64,000 nucleotides of DNA from Streptomyces sp. YPW6 (GTDB lineage: Bacteria > Actinomycetota > Actinomycetes > Streptomycetales > Streptomycetaceae): NCBI RefSeq assembly GCF_018866325.1, contig NZ_CP076457.1, positions 6,545,001 to 6,609,000 on the forward strand. Direction: 5' to 3'. The position numbers and the translations under genes were made by a program. The notes beneath the pieces are model-generated. The model saw only the letters and a program-made list of their open reading frames with translations, made no database searches and had not been told where the DNA came from. The first letter of the stretch is position 1. Each line of letters begins with the position of its first letter. This document shows positions 43,846-52,099 of the stretch, one piece after another.

Positions 43846-45286
43846 CAGCGTTACCGAACTGGTCACTTCCCTGCGGGCCGAGCTGAACCGCTACTCTCCC
43901 GGTGGAAAGCTGCCGTCCAGCCGTGCGCTCGTCGAACGGTTCCGGGTCAGCCCCGTCACCGTGTCCCGCGCCATCGCCCAGCTCGCCGCCGAGGGGCTCG
44001 TCACGACCCGCCCCGGCTCCGGCGCGTTCCGGGCGGAGCCCCGCGCCGCGTTGCCCGCCCCGGGGGACACCTCCTGGCAGGAGGTGTCGCTGAGCGGCGA
44101 CGGCGGGCCCGAGGTGGTGCCCCGTACGGTCGACGCCTCCGGGGTGCTGGTCACCCTCGCCGCCCCACCGCCCGGCGTCATCGAGTTCAACGGCGGATAC
44201 CTCCACGCCTCGCTCCAGCCCGAGCGGGCGCTCTCCGCCGCCCTGGCCCGCGCGGGCCGCCGGCCGGGCGCCTGGAGCCGCCCCCCGACGGACGGGCTGC
44301 CCGAGCTGCGGTCCTGGTTCGCCCGCGAGATCGGCCCCGCCGTGAGCGCCGCCGACGTCCTGATCACCGCAGGCGGCCAGGGCGCCCTGGCCACCGCCCT
44401 GCGGGCCCTCGCCCCGCCGGGCGCCCCGGTCCTCGTGGAGTCGCCGACCTACCCGGGGATGCTCGCCGCCGCCCGCGCCACCGGACTGCGCCCCGTCCCC
44501 GTGCCGATGGACGCCGACGGGGTCCGCCCCGAGCTGCTCGCCGACGCGTTCCGTGCCACCGGCGCCCGGGTCTTCGTCGCCCAGCCGCTCTTCCAGAACC
44601 CCACCGGGGCCACCCTCGCCCCCGCCCGCCGCCCCGAGGTCCTGGCCATCGCGCGGGCGGCCGGGGCGTTCGTGGTCGAGGACGACTTCGCCCGCAGGCT
44701 CGTCCACGACGACTCGGGGCCGCTGCCCGCGCCCCTGGCCGCCGACGATCCGGACGGGACCGTCGTCCACGTCTGCTCCCTGACCAAGGTCACCTCGCCC
44801 AGCCTCCGGGTCGGCGCCCTGGCCGCCCGCGGCCCCGTGCTGGAGCGCCTGCGGGCTATCCAGGTCGTCGACAGCTTCTTCGTGCCCCGGCCGCTCCAGG
44901 AAGCCGCCCTGGAACTCGTCGGCTCCCCGTCCTGGGGCCGTCACCTGACCGCCGTCGCCGCCGATCTGGGGCGTCGCCGTACGGCCATGACGGCCGCCCT
45001 CGGCAGCGAGCTGCCGGAACTCGCGCTGCCGCACATCCCGGCGGGCGGCGGCAGCCTCTGGCTCCGCCTCCCGGGCGGCGGTGCGGGGGCGGGCGCCGCC
45101 GAGCCGGCCGTCGTCTCCGCCGCGCTGCGCGCCTCGGTCGCCATCGCCCCCGGACGCCCCTTCTTCTGCGCCGAACCCCCGGCCGGCCACGTCCGCCTGA
45201 GCTTCGCCGGGGTCTCCGGAGCGGCCGAGATCGCGGAGGGCGTCCGCCGTCTCCGTACCGCGTTCGACGGGCTTCGGGACGGCTGA
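43832..45286 (+). CDS. MocR-type regulator (GntR helix-turn-helix fused to aminotransferase domain)
   Basis: 484 residues. GntR winged helix at about 10-70 (LPSSRALVERFRVSPVTVSRAIAQLAAEGLV), linker, then a fold-type I aminotransferase domain: SPTYPGMLAAARATGLRPVPV, FVVEDDFARRLVHDD, and the PLP lysine in VCSLTKVTSPSLRVG. PLP is likely bound as cofactor or ligand rather than for transamination. The divergent EamA exporter is the probable target, as in many MocR-exporter pairs. Confidence 0.92.
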   Translation: MQERSSVTELVTSLRAELNRYSPGGKLPSSRALVERFRVSPVTVSRAIAQLAAEGLVTTRPGSGAFRAEPRAALPAPGDTSWQEVSLSGDGGPEVVPRTVDASGVLVTLAAPPPGVIEFNGGYLHASLQPERALSAALARAGRRPGAWSRPPTDGLPELRSWFAREIGPAVSAADVLITAGGQGALATALRALAPPGAPVLVESPTYPGMLAAARATGLRPVPVPMDADGVRPELLADAFRATGARVFVAQPLFQNPTGATLAPARRPEVLAIARAAGAFVVEDDFARRLVHDDSGPLPAPLAADDPDGTVVHVCSLTKVTSPSLRVGALAARGPVLERLRAIQVVDSFFVPRPLQEAALELVGSPSWGRHLTAVAADLGRRRTAMTAALGSELPELALPHIPAGGGSLWLRLPGGGAGAGAAEPAVVSAALRASVAIAPGRPFFCAEPPAGHVRLSFAGVSGAAEIAEGVRRLRTAFDGLRDG

Positions 45287-45347
45287 ACGGGACGCCCGGG
45301 GCACCAGCCCTCTTGACCAAACAGGCGTTCGGCACCACGATCCCGCC

Positions 45348-45926
45348 ATGACGCTTCGGGTCTCCCTGGTCGCAGCGGCGCGCAGTTCCTCCCGGCTGGC
45401 CGAACGCTTCGACGACGACCGGCCGCTCGACCAGGCCGGCTGGCACGAGGTGCAGCTCGTCGCGCACACCCTCGTCCCGCTCGGCGCCGCCGAGCTGCGC
45501 TACTGTTCGCCCACCCCGCGCAGCCGCGCCACCGGGGACGCCCTCGGCTTCGCTCCGATGGCGCAACCGGCCCTGCGTGACTGGGAGATGGGCCGCTGGC
45601 GGGGGATGACCCTGGGCGAGGTCACCGCCCGGGAACCAGCGGCCGTGGACCACTGGCTCGCCGACCCGCGCAGCGCCCCGCACGGCGGAGAGTCGATGCT
45701 CGGCTTCATCGGGCGCGTGGGCGGCTGGCTGGACACCCGCCCCGCCGACGACGCCCTCGTCGTCGCGGTGGCCGAACCCGCCGTGATCCGGGCGGCCCTC
45801 GTCTACGCCCTGAACGCCCCGCCCGCGACGTACTGGAACGTCGATGTCCGCCCCTTGTCGACGATCACCCTGACCGGCCTGCCGGGACGCTGGAGCCTGA
45901 GCCTGGAGGCGTCGGGCATCCGCTGA
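45348..45926 (+). CDS. Histidine-phosphatase-fold protein lacking catalytic histidines
   Basis: 192 residues, phosphoglycerate-mutase-like fold recognised from CSPTPRSRATGDALGF, WEMGRWRGMTLGEV and the LPGRWSL-type end. The canonical RHG motif near the N-terminus is ARSSS here (R12, S13 in place of the catalytic His), and the second catalytic His is replaced in VAVAEPAVIRAAL. It should not be an active phosphohydrolase by the usual mechanism and may be a binding protein. A TTGACC/CACGAT promoter may precede it (45314). Confidence 0.8.
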   Translation: MTLRVSLVAAARSSSRLAERFDDDRPLDQAGWHEVQLVAHTLVPLGAAELRYCSPTPRSRATGDALGFAPMAQPALRDWEMGRWRGMTLGEVTAREPAAVDHWLADPRSAPHGGESMLGFIGRVGGWLDTRPADDALVVAVAEPAVIRAALVYALNAPPATYWNVDVRPLSTITLTGLPGRWSLSLEASGIR

Positions 45927-46179
45927 TCCGGTCGAGGGGCAGCGCGGGCTGCGCCGTTCCCCGGGAAGCCGCTTCCTTCCGTCTCGCCGTACCCGGGGCG
46001 CCACCGCTTCCCGCCGTCCCGTTCCCCGGGCGCTCCTGCTCGCCGTCTTCCCGTCTTCCCGGCTTTCGGGCTTCCCGTCTCCCGGGGCTCGGCCCCTTCC
46101 CTCCGGTCCGACCAGTCGGTACGTTGCGCGGGGCGGCCGGTTGCGCCGCCGGAACCGCGCCCGCGACGAGGGAGGCTCC

Positions 46180-47349
46180 GTGCCGCAGATCCACGGCCAC
46201 TGCGACGACCGGTTCGCCGGTGTCCGCGACGCCTTCGAGGAGAACTTCACCGAGCGCGGCGAACTGGGGGCCGCGGTGACCGTCCTGGTCGACGGCGCAA
46301 CGGTGGTGGACCTCTGGGGCGGCTGGGCCGATGCGGCACGCACCCGCCCCTGGGAACGGGACACCCTGGTCAACGTCTGGTCCACCGGCAAGGGCCCGGC
46401 CGCGCTCTGCGCCCACCTCCTGGCCGACCGAGGACTGCTCGACCTCGACGCCCCGGTCGCCGACCACTGGCCGGAGTTCGCCGCGAACGGCAAGGAGTCC
46501 GTCCTCGTACGCCACCTCCTCTCGCACCGCTCCGGAGTGGCCGGCCCCGACACCCCGCTCACGCTGGAGGAGCTGTACGACTGGGAGACGGCCTGCGCCC
46601 GGCTCGCCGCCACCACCCCCTGGTGGGAGCCGGGGACCCGCTCCGGCTACCACGCGATCAGCTACGGCTTCCTCGTCGGCGAAGTCGTCCGCCGGATCAC
46701 CGGACTGCGGCCCGGGGAGTTCCTCCGGCAGGAGATCACCGGACCGCTGGGCATCGACTTCGGCTTCGGCCTCCCGGAGAGCGAGACGCACCGGCTGGCC
46801 GAACTCGTCCAGGAACGCCCCGACCGGGCGGCCCAGGCGGCCCTCCTGGACCGGATGACCCCGGTGGCCGTCGCCTCCCTGCTCAATCCGCCGACCGGCC
46901 GGGCCGTCGCCAACACGCCCGCCTGGCGCGCCGCGGAGATCCCCGCCGCCAACGGCCACGGCACCGCGCGGGCCGTCGCCGCTCTCTACGGGATCCTGGC
47001 CGGACGCGGCAGCCTCGACGGCCGCCGGGTCCTCTCCGAGAAGGCGGCCACCCGCGCCGGAGAAGGGCAGGGGGCCTGCCGCGACCTCGTCCTCGGCGAC
47101 GGCTTCCGGCACGAGACGGAGATCGCCCTCGGCTTCTGGCTGAGCGGCGACAACCGCTCCTACGGCCCCGACCCGAGGGCGCTGGGACACGACGGCGCGG
47201 GCGGTTCCTGCGGACTGGCCGACCCGGACGCCTCCATCGCCCTCGGGTACGTGATGAACCGGATGGGCTCCCGGCTCGCCGACGACCCGCGCAAGACGGC
47301 CCTGGTGAACGCCGTGTACGCGGCCCACGGGTCAGCCGCCGGAGGGTGA
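46180..47349 (+). CDS. Serine hydrolase, class C beta-lactamase/esterase family
   Basis: 389 residues. S68-T-G-K71 active-site motif (VWSTGKGPAAL), Y157 in SGYHAISYG and the late GHDGAGGSCG block give the penicillin-binding-protein-like fold; family VIII esterases have the same pattern. No signal peptide, so cytoplasmic. GTG 46180 is preferred (GAGGGAGG upstream) over ATG-like starts nearer 46141. The 253 bases before it hold pyrimidine-rich TTCCCG repeats and no gene. Confidence 0.9.
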   Translation: MPQIHGHCDDRFAGVRDAFEENFTERGELGAAVTVLVDGATVVDLWGGWADAARTRPWERDTLVNVWSTGKGPAALCAHLLADRGLLDLDAPVADHWPEFAANGKESVLVRHLLSHRSGVAGPDTPLTLEELYDWETACARLAATTPWWEPGTRSGYHAISYGFLVGEVVRRITGLRPGEFLRQEITGPLGIDFGFGLPESETHRLAELVQERPDRAAQAALLDRMTPVAVASLLNPPTGRAVANTPAWRAAEIPAANGHGTARAVAALYGILAGRGSLDGRRVLSEKAATRAGEGQGACRDLVLGDGFRHETEIALGFWLSGDNRSYGPDPRALGHDGAGGSCGLADPDASIALGYVMNRMGSRLADDPRKTALVNAVYAAHGSAAGG

Positions 47350-47424
47350 GCGGAATCCGGACATCCGACGTGCCGACCCAACCCGGGTTTCACCTGCGGT
47401 TGCCAGGAATGTGAGGATGTCACC

Positions 47425-47922
47425 ATGACAACCAAGGTCTACTTCGACATCACCATCGACGACGCCCCCGCGGGGCGGATCACGTTCAACCTGTTCGACG
47501 ACGTCGTCCCGAAGACGACGGAGAACTTCCGCGCGCTGGCCACCGGCGAGAAGGGCTTCGGCTACGCCGGCTCGTCCTTCCACCGCGTCATCACGGACTT
47601 CATGCTCCAGGGCGGTGACTTCACCCGCGGCGACGGCACCGGCGGCAAGAGCATCTACGGCGAGAAGTTCGCCGACGAGAACTTCAAGCTCAAGCACGAC
47701 CGCGTGGGCCTGCTCTCGATGGCCAACGCCGGCCCGAACACCAACGGTTCGCAGTTCTTCATCACCACGGTGCTCACCCCGTGGCTGGACGGCAAGCACG
47801 TCGTGTTCGGCGAGGTCGCCGACGAGGACAGCATGAAGCTGGTCCGCAAGATCGAGGCGCTCGGCTCCGGCAGCGGCCGCACCAGCGCGAAGGTCACCAT
47901 CGCCGAGTCCGGCGTTCTCTGA
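47425..47922 (+). CDS. Cyclophilin-type peptidyl-prolyl isomerase
   Basis: 165 residues, cytosolic. Catalytic residues all present: FHRV (Arg), FMLQGG, NTNGSQFFIT, PWLDGKHVVFGEV with Trp and His. The eukaryote-like length and the Trp in the active site suggest cyclosporin binding, as for the streptomycete cytosolic cyclophilin. Accelerates proline isomerisation in protein folding. ATG 47425 after GAGGATGTCACC. Hairpin terminator at 47959-48020. Confidence 0.96.
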   Translation: MTTKVYFDITIDDAPAGRITFNLFDDVVPKTTENFRALATGEKGFGYAGSSFHRVITDFMLQGGDFTRGDGTGGKSIYGEKFADENFKLKHDRVGLLSMANAGPNTNGSQFFITTVLTPWLDGKHVVFGEVADEDSMKLVRKIEALGSGSGRTSAKVTIAESGVL

Positions 47923-47958
47923 CCGCACCGGTACCCGACGACCGATCCGGTACCCGAC

Positions 47959-48020
47959 GGGCCCGTGGCCGGGCCGCGCCTGCGACGTACGCGTCGGCGG
48001 GGCGGACCGGCCACGGGCCC
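47959..48020. terminator. Terminator between cyclophilin and DUF5997
   Basis: GGGCCCGTGGCCGG (47959-47972) pairs perfectly with CCGGCCACGGGCCC (48007-48020) around a 34-base loop. Confidence 0.7.
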
Positions 48021-48122
48021 GTGGCGGTACTGAGGTGAACCGCGGCGCGTCACCGCGAGGCGGCCGCCGGCGGCATCACGGAAGAGCCGGACCTCACGCG
48101 CTGACCGCGGGCCGGGCCCCGC

Positions 48123-48524
48123 TCACCGCTGCTCGCCGGAGCGCGCGGCCCGCTCGGCGTTGCGCTCCTTGATGCGCGCGGCCTCCTTGCGCACCTCGGC
48201 CTGCGTGGCACGCTCCTTCCGGAGCCACTCGGGCATCTCGTCCTTCAGCGCGTCGATCTGCTCCGTCGTGAGCGGCTCGGTGACCCCACCGCGGGCGAGC
48301 CCGGCGATGGAGACGCCGAGCTTCGCGGCGACGACCGGGCGGGGGTGCGGACCGGTGCGGCGCAGCTCGACCAGCCACGCGGGCGGGTCGGTCTGGAGGG
48401 CGTTGAGCTCGGTGCGGGAGACGGCACCCTCCTGGAACTCGGCGGGCGTGGCCTGGAGGTACACACCCAGCTTCTTCGCCGCCGTGGCGGGCTTCATGGT
48501 CTGGGCGGTCTTGTGCGACGTCAT
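48123..48524 (-). CDS. DUF5997 family protein
   Basis: 133 residues, basic. MTSHKTAQTMKPATAAKKLG, TPAEFQEGAVSRTELNAL and LGVSIAGLARGGVTEPLT are characteristic of this actinobacterial family, which looks like a small DNA-binding-type helical protein, but the function is unknown. ATG 48524 has no Shine-Dalgarno; TACCCT lies six bases upstream on the minus strand. Divergent, with 58 bases, from the LysR-substrate-domain gene. Confidence 0.82.
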   Translation of the reverse strand: MTSHKTAQTMKPATAAKKLGVYLQATPAEFQEGAVSRTELNALQTDPPAWLVELRRTGPHPRPVVAAKLGVSIAGLARGGVTEPLTTEQIDALKDEMPEWLRKERATQAEVRKEAARIKERNAERAARSGEQR

Positions 48525-48570
48525 GGGTCCAGGGTATCGACCATGGGACAAACCTCCGACCACCGACCGG

Positions 48571-48576
48571 TAGCCT
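48571..48576 (+). promoter_or_regulatory. -10 element of a leaderless message
   Basis: TAGCCT ends six bases before GTG 48583; no ribosome site. The divergent DUF5997 gene has the mirror arrangement (TACCCT at 48531-48536). Confidence 0.5.
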
Positions 48577-48582
48577 GGTTCC

Positions 48583-49359
48583 GTGACAGGCTCGGACATC
48601 CCCTCATCCTTCCGGCTCGCGTACGTCCCCGGCGTGACGCCCACCAAGTGGGTGAGGATCTGGCAGGAGCGGCTGCCCGGCACCCCCCTGGAGCTCGTCC
48701 AGGCCACCGCCGCCGACGCCCCCGGGCTGCTGGCGGACGGCGGGGCCGACGCCGGTCTCGTACGGCTGCCGGTCGACCGGGACGTGTTGGCCGCGATCCC
48801 CCTCTACACCGAGACGACCGTCGTGGTGCTCCCCAAGGACCACGTGGCGACCGCCGCCGAGGAGGTGTCGCTCGCGGAGCTGGCCGACGAGATCGTGCTG
48901 CATCCGCTGGACGACGTCCTCGGCTGGGAGACGCTGCCCGGCCGTCCCGCCGTCGAGCGCCCGGCCACCACGGCGGACGCGATCGAGCTGGTCGCGGCAG
49001 GGGTGGGCGTCCTCCTCGTCCCGCAGTCCCTGGCCCGGCTGCACCACCGCAAGGACCTCACCTACCGCCCGGTCCCGGAATCCCCCGCGTCACGCGTCGC
49101 CCTGTCGTGGCCCCAGGCGGAGGAGGCTCCCGACCTGGTGGAGGAGTTCATCGGGATCGTCCGGGGCCGCACCGTCAACAGCACCCGGGGCCGCGCGGCC
49201 ACTGCGCAGCGCCCCACGGCCAAGGCCAAGGAGAAGGCCCAGGGCAAGCGGGCCGGTACGGTCGGCGGCCGGAACAAGCCCGCGGCGGGAAGGAAGCCCT
49301 CACCGGGCGGCCGGGGCGGCGGCCAGAGCGGCAAGCGCAAGAAGCCGCGCGGCCGGTAG
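48583..49359 (+). CDS. LysR-type substrate-binding domain protein without a helix-turn-helix
   Basis: 258 residues. The protein begins directly with the effector domain (FRLAYVPGVTPTKWVRIWQE), continues with ADAGLVRLPVDRDVLAAIPLYTE and ELVAAGVGVLLVPQSLAR, and ends in a Lys/Arg/Gly-rich tail of about 60 residues. There is no N-terminal DNA-binding region and no room for one upstream, because DUF5997 begins 58 bases away divergently. It may sense a ligand and bind nucleic acid through the tail, or act with the DUF5997 protein (inference). Confidence 0.85.
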   Translation: MTGSDIPSSFRLAYVPGVTPTKWVRIWQERLPGTPLELVQATAADAPGLLADGGADAGLVRLPVDRDVLAAIPLYTETTVVVLPKDHVATAAEEVSLAELADEIVLHPLDDVLGWETLPGRPAVERPATTADAIELVAAGVGVLLVPQSLARLHHRKDLTYRPVPESPASRVALSWPQAEEAPDLVEEFIGIVRGRTVNSTRGRAATAQRPTAKAKEKAQGKRAGTVGGRNKPAAGRKPSPGGRGGGQSGKRKKPRGR

Positions 49360-49407
49360 GGCACGCCGGAGCCGTCGGGACCGGCAGGCCCGCCGCCTCT
49401 CGGAGCC

Positions 49408-49550
49408 GCGCCGATTCCTGGCGTCGCGCCGATTTCCGGTCCTGCGCCGATTCCCGGCGTCGCGCCGATTTCCGCTTCTGCGCCGATTCCTGGATCTGGG
49501 CCGACTCCCGGAGCCGCGCCGATTCCGGAGCCGCGTCGACTCCCGACTCC
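49408..49550 (+). repeat. 18-bp minisatellite
   Basis: About eight units with consensus GCGCCGATTCCNGGNNNN, period 18 with one 17-base unit at 49516. Located in the 436-base gap 49360-49795, which has no convincing gene, although several frames stay open because of the repeat. Confidence 0.85.
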
Positions 49551-49592
49551 CGGCACCTGCGTCGCGGGCACGCGTGTCTCGGGCACCCGCGG

Positions 49593-49680
49593 ACTTCCGG
49601 TACGCGCGTGCGGAAGCCCGTACCGACTTCCGGTACGCGTGTTCGGAAGCCCGTACCGACTTCCCCACACGCGTACCGGA
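49593..49680 (+). repeat. 33-bp tandem repeat with GGTAC/GTACC arms
   Basis: Units start at 49593, 49626 and 49659 (last partial): ACTTCCGGTACGCG...CGGAAGCCCGTACCG. Each unit can fold through TTCCGGTAC/GTACCG arms. Directly follows the 18-bp array. Confidence 0.8.
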
Positions 49681-49795
49681 ATCGCGCCGTGTCCCCGAAT
49701 CCGCCCCACCCGCTCGCAAAGCGCCCCGGAACGCCACCCTGCGCCGGTTCTCTCGTTGATGAGGCGACCGCCGTACGCAGGGGAGCGCCCGACCG

Positions 49796-51187
49796 ATGCC
49801 GAACATCCGCAGAGAACAGCACCTGGGCCTCATCGGGGTGCTGCTCATCGCCCTCGCCTTCACCGGACTCCAGCTGACGGCGGTCACCGGCCGGGCCTCG
49901 CCCGACACGAAGAACTACCTCTCCTACGCCCTCAGCCTCAGCGGCGAGAGCCGTGAGGAGGCGGGCCGGAGGGCCATCGCGTACTCCTGCGACAGCGCGC
50001 AGCACGCGCCCCTGCCCACCATCCCGTGGACCAGCAGGAGGGGCGCGGGGGAGTCGGAGGAGCAGTGCGTGCGCCGGTTGAACGACTCGGTCGCGTACTG
50101 GTCCGGCCACGGCAACACGTCCGGGATGACCGCGCCGTTCGCCAACCGGCGGTTCATGGCCATCTTCGAGGCCAGGCCGGGGTATCCGCTGTTCCTGGTC
50201 CCCTTCACCGCCGCTTTCGGTGTCACGTGGGGTCTGTGGCTGGCGGGACTCGCCGTCGCGCTCGCGGGAAGTGTCTGTGTCCTGCTCACCCTCCGCGCGG
50301 CGGGCGCTTCCCGGCGCGCCGGCCTGGCCGGGCAGGCCCTGTATCTCGCCCTGCCCACCGGCACCGTCGCCATGAACCCCCTGAGCGACGGGCTCTCGCT
50401 GGCGCTGGGCACGGTGGTCGTCCTCGGCTGTGTCCTGCTCCTGCGGGACCGGCCCCGTACGGACGGGAGATCGGGTACCCGTACGGGCCCGTGGCCGGTG
50501 GTCCGGGCGGCCGCCGCGGGACCCCGCACGGGCGCGGCGCTCGTCGCGGGCGGCCTCGCCCTGATGTTCCTCGTCCGCTACTCGCAGGCTCTCCTGCTGG
50601 CGGCCGCGCTCGCGGGAGTCTTCCTCGCCCGGTCCGGGTGGCTCCGGCTGAAGCGGCGGCGGTTCGCGTGCGACCTCCGGACGGCCGGACTCTGCGCCGG
50701 CCTGACGGTCTGCGTCTACGCCGGGGCGCACCTGCTGTCCTGGCCGATGGGCCAGGACAGCGCCCAGGACCTGCTGACCCACCACTACCAGCGCCCCGAT
50801 CTGCCCAACCCCTGGCCCGATTTCTTCATGCAGGAGGGGGTCTTCTGGTCGGCGTGGCTGCGGCGCCAGGTCACGTATCCCGTGCTTCCCGTCCTGCTCG
50901 CGCTCTCGGCCAGGGCGATGCTGAGGCGGCGTTCCGTGGTGCTGCCCGTCGCGCTGGCGGCAGGTGTGGCGGGCCTCCTGAACCAGGCGGGCCACCCGAA
51001 TACGGCCCAGCTCCTCGGCTACCGCCTCATCGTGTTCGTCTGGCTGCTTCCCGCCCTGGTGATCCCGCTCCTGCTGGACCGGCCGTCCCGGGGGACCTCA
51101 CCCGTCGCCGCGCAGCCGGAGGAGGTAGGCGGCGGTCAGCGCGACGGCCGGGTCGGCGTCGCCCAGCAGTTCCGTGAGGGCACCTGA
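49796..51187 (+). CDS. Polytopic membrane protein of unknown function
   Basis: 463 residues with about nine or ten hydrophobic segments. After the first span (LIGVLLIALAFTGLQL) there is a ~100-residue external loop with two Cys (AYSCDSAQH, EEQCVRRL), and the next spans begin PLFLVPFTAAFGVTW. The layout recalls membrane glycosyltransferases of the GT-C type, but I see no decisive motif. ATG 49796 follows AGGGGAG. The last 90 bases overlap, tail to tail, the MerR-HEAT gene. Confidence 0.75.
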   Translation: MPNIRREQHLGLIGVLLIALAFTGLQLTAVTGRASPDTKNYLSYALSLSGESREEAGRRAIAYSCDSAQHAPLPTIPWTSRRGAGESEEQCVRRLNDSVAYWSGHGNTSGMTAPFANRRFMAIFEARPGYPLFLVPFTAAFGVTWGLWLAGLAVALAGSVCVLLTLRAAGASRRAGLAGQALYLALPTGTVAMNPLSDGLSLALGTVVVLGCVLLLRDRPRTDGRSGTRTGPWPVVRAAAAGPRTGAALVAGGLALMFLVRYSQALLLAAALAGVFLARSGWLRLKRRRFACDLRTAGLCAGLTVCVYAGAHLLSWPMGQDSAQDLLTHHYQRPDLPNPWPDFFMQEGVFWSAWLRRQVTYPVLPVLLALSARAMLRRRSVVLPVALAAGVAGLLNQAGHPNTAQLLGYRLIVFVWLLPALVIPLLLDRPSRGTSPVAAQPEEVGGGQRDGRVGVAQQFREGT

Positions 51188-52096
51188 GGCCGTGGCACCG
51201 GGGATGCCGGCCAGCGCCTGGGTCAGCCGCCCACGCGCGGGCGGCCCACTGGCCTCGTCGCGGATGCGGTCGGCGAGGAGGGCGGCGATCCCGTCCGCCG
51301 CCGCGTCGTCACCGGCCAGCACGCTCAGCACGTCCGCCGCTTCGGTGTCGTTTCGTCCCGCCACGATCATGTCGACCAGCACCGGCGTCGCGGCGGTCTC
51401 CCCCTGGGCCCCGAGCGCCAGGGCCGCGCGGCTCCGCACCACGGCGTCGCAACTCGCGAGGGCGTCCCGGAGCAGTGCGGATGCCTCGGCGCCGGGCAGC
51501 CCCGCGAGGGACCGGACGGCACGTTCCCGCACCGCCGCCACCGGGGAGGAGAGCCCCTCCGCGAGCAGGGCGGCACCCCCGCCACCCGATCGCGACAGGG
51601 CCCAGCGCAGGGCCCCGGCGACGTACGGGTCGCCCTCACCGAGCGCCGCCTCGGCCAGCGCCTCCACCGGGACCTCGTCGACCGAGGCGAGGGCCGCGCG
51701 CTGGCGGGTGCCGGCACTCGCGGACCCGAGGGCCCGCAGGAGCGCCAGGACCTGGAGGACATCCTCCCAGGCGGTCGGGTCCGCGGCGCGCACGCGGTCC
51801 AGCCGGGTGAGCAACTCGGTCTCCGCCGCGATGCGCTCGCGTGTCCGGAGAATCAGGTCGTCGACGAGTGCCGAGGGGGTGAAGCCGGGATCGTCGAGCG
51901 CCCGCCCGATCTCCCGCAGCGACAGCCCCACCGCCCGCAGGCTCTCGATATGGAAGATGCGCCGGACGTCCTCCCCGGAGTACTCCCGATAACCGGACCC
52001 GGTGCGGCCCGAGGGACGCACCAGACCGAGCGACTCGTAGTGCCGGAGCATGCGGGCGCTGACGCCTGACCGCCGGGCGACCTCACCGATCAACAC
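51098..52096 (-). CDS. MerR regulator fused to HEAT-repeat domain
   Basis: 332 residues. N-terminal MerR domain (LIGEVARRSGVSARMLRHYESLGLV, GYREYSGEDVRRIFHIESLRA) with coiled coil to about residue 110, then HEAT-like helical pairs to the end (AVRERAVRSLAGLPGAEA, AVVRSRAALALGAQGE). HEAT repeats make protein-binding scaffolds, so this regulator probably senses a protein partner. GTG 52096 lies three bases after the stop of the HEAT protein gene, so the two form an operon. Confidence 0.9.
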   Translation of the reverse strand: MLIGEVARRSGVSARMLRHYESLGLVRPSGRTGSGYREYSGEDVRRIFHIESLRAVGLSLREIGRALDDPGFTPSALVDDLILRTRERIAAETELLTRLDRVRAADPTAWEDVLQVLALLRALGSASAGTRQRAALASVDEVPVEALAEAALGEGDPYVAGALRWALSRSGGGGAALLAEGLSSPVAAVRERAVRSLAGLPGAEASALLRDALASCDAVVRSRAALALGAQGETAATPVLVDMIVAGRNDTEAADVLSVLAGDDAAADGIAALLADRIRDEASGPPARGRLTQALAGIPGATASGALTELLGDADPAVALTAAYLLRLRGDG

Positions 52097-52099
52097 GCG

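Noticed and set aside
49408..49680. Possible CRISPR-like array
   Set aside because: Units are contiguous with no unique spacers and no cas genes nearby; it is a tandem minisatellite.
49062..49709. A minus-strand 215-codon frame through the minisatellite
   Set aside because: Open only because of repeat periodicity; its 3' half runs antisense to the LysR-domain gene.
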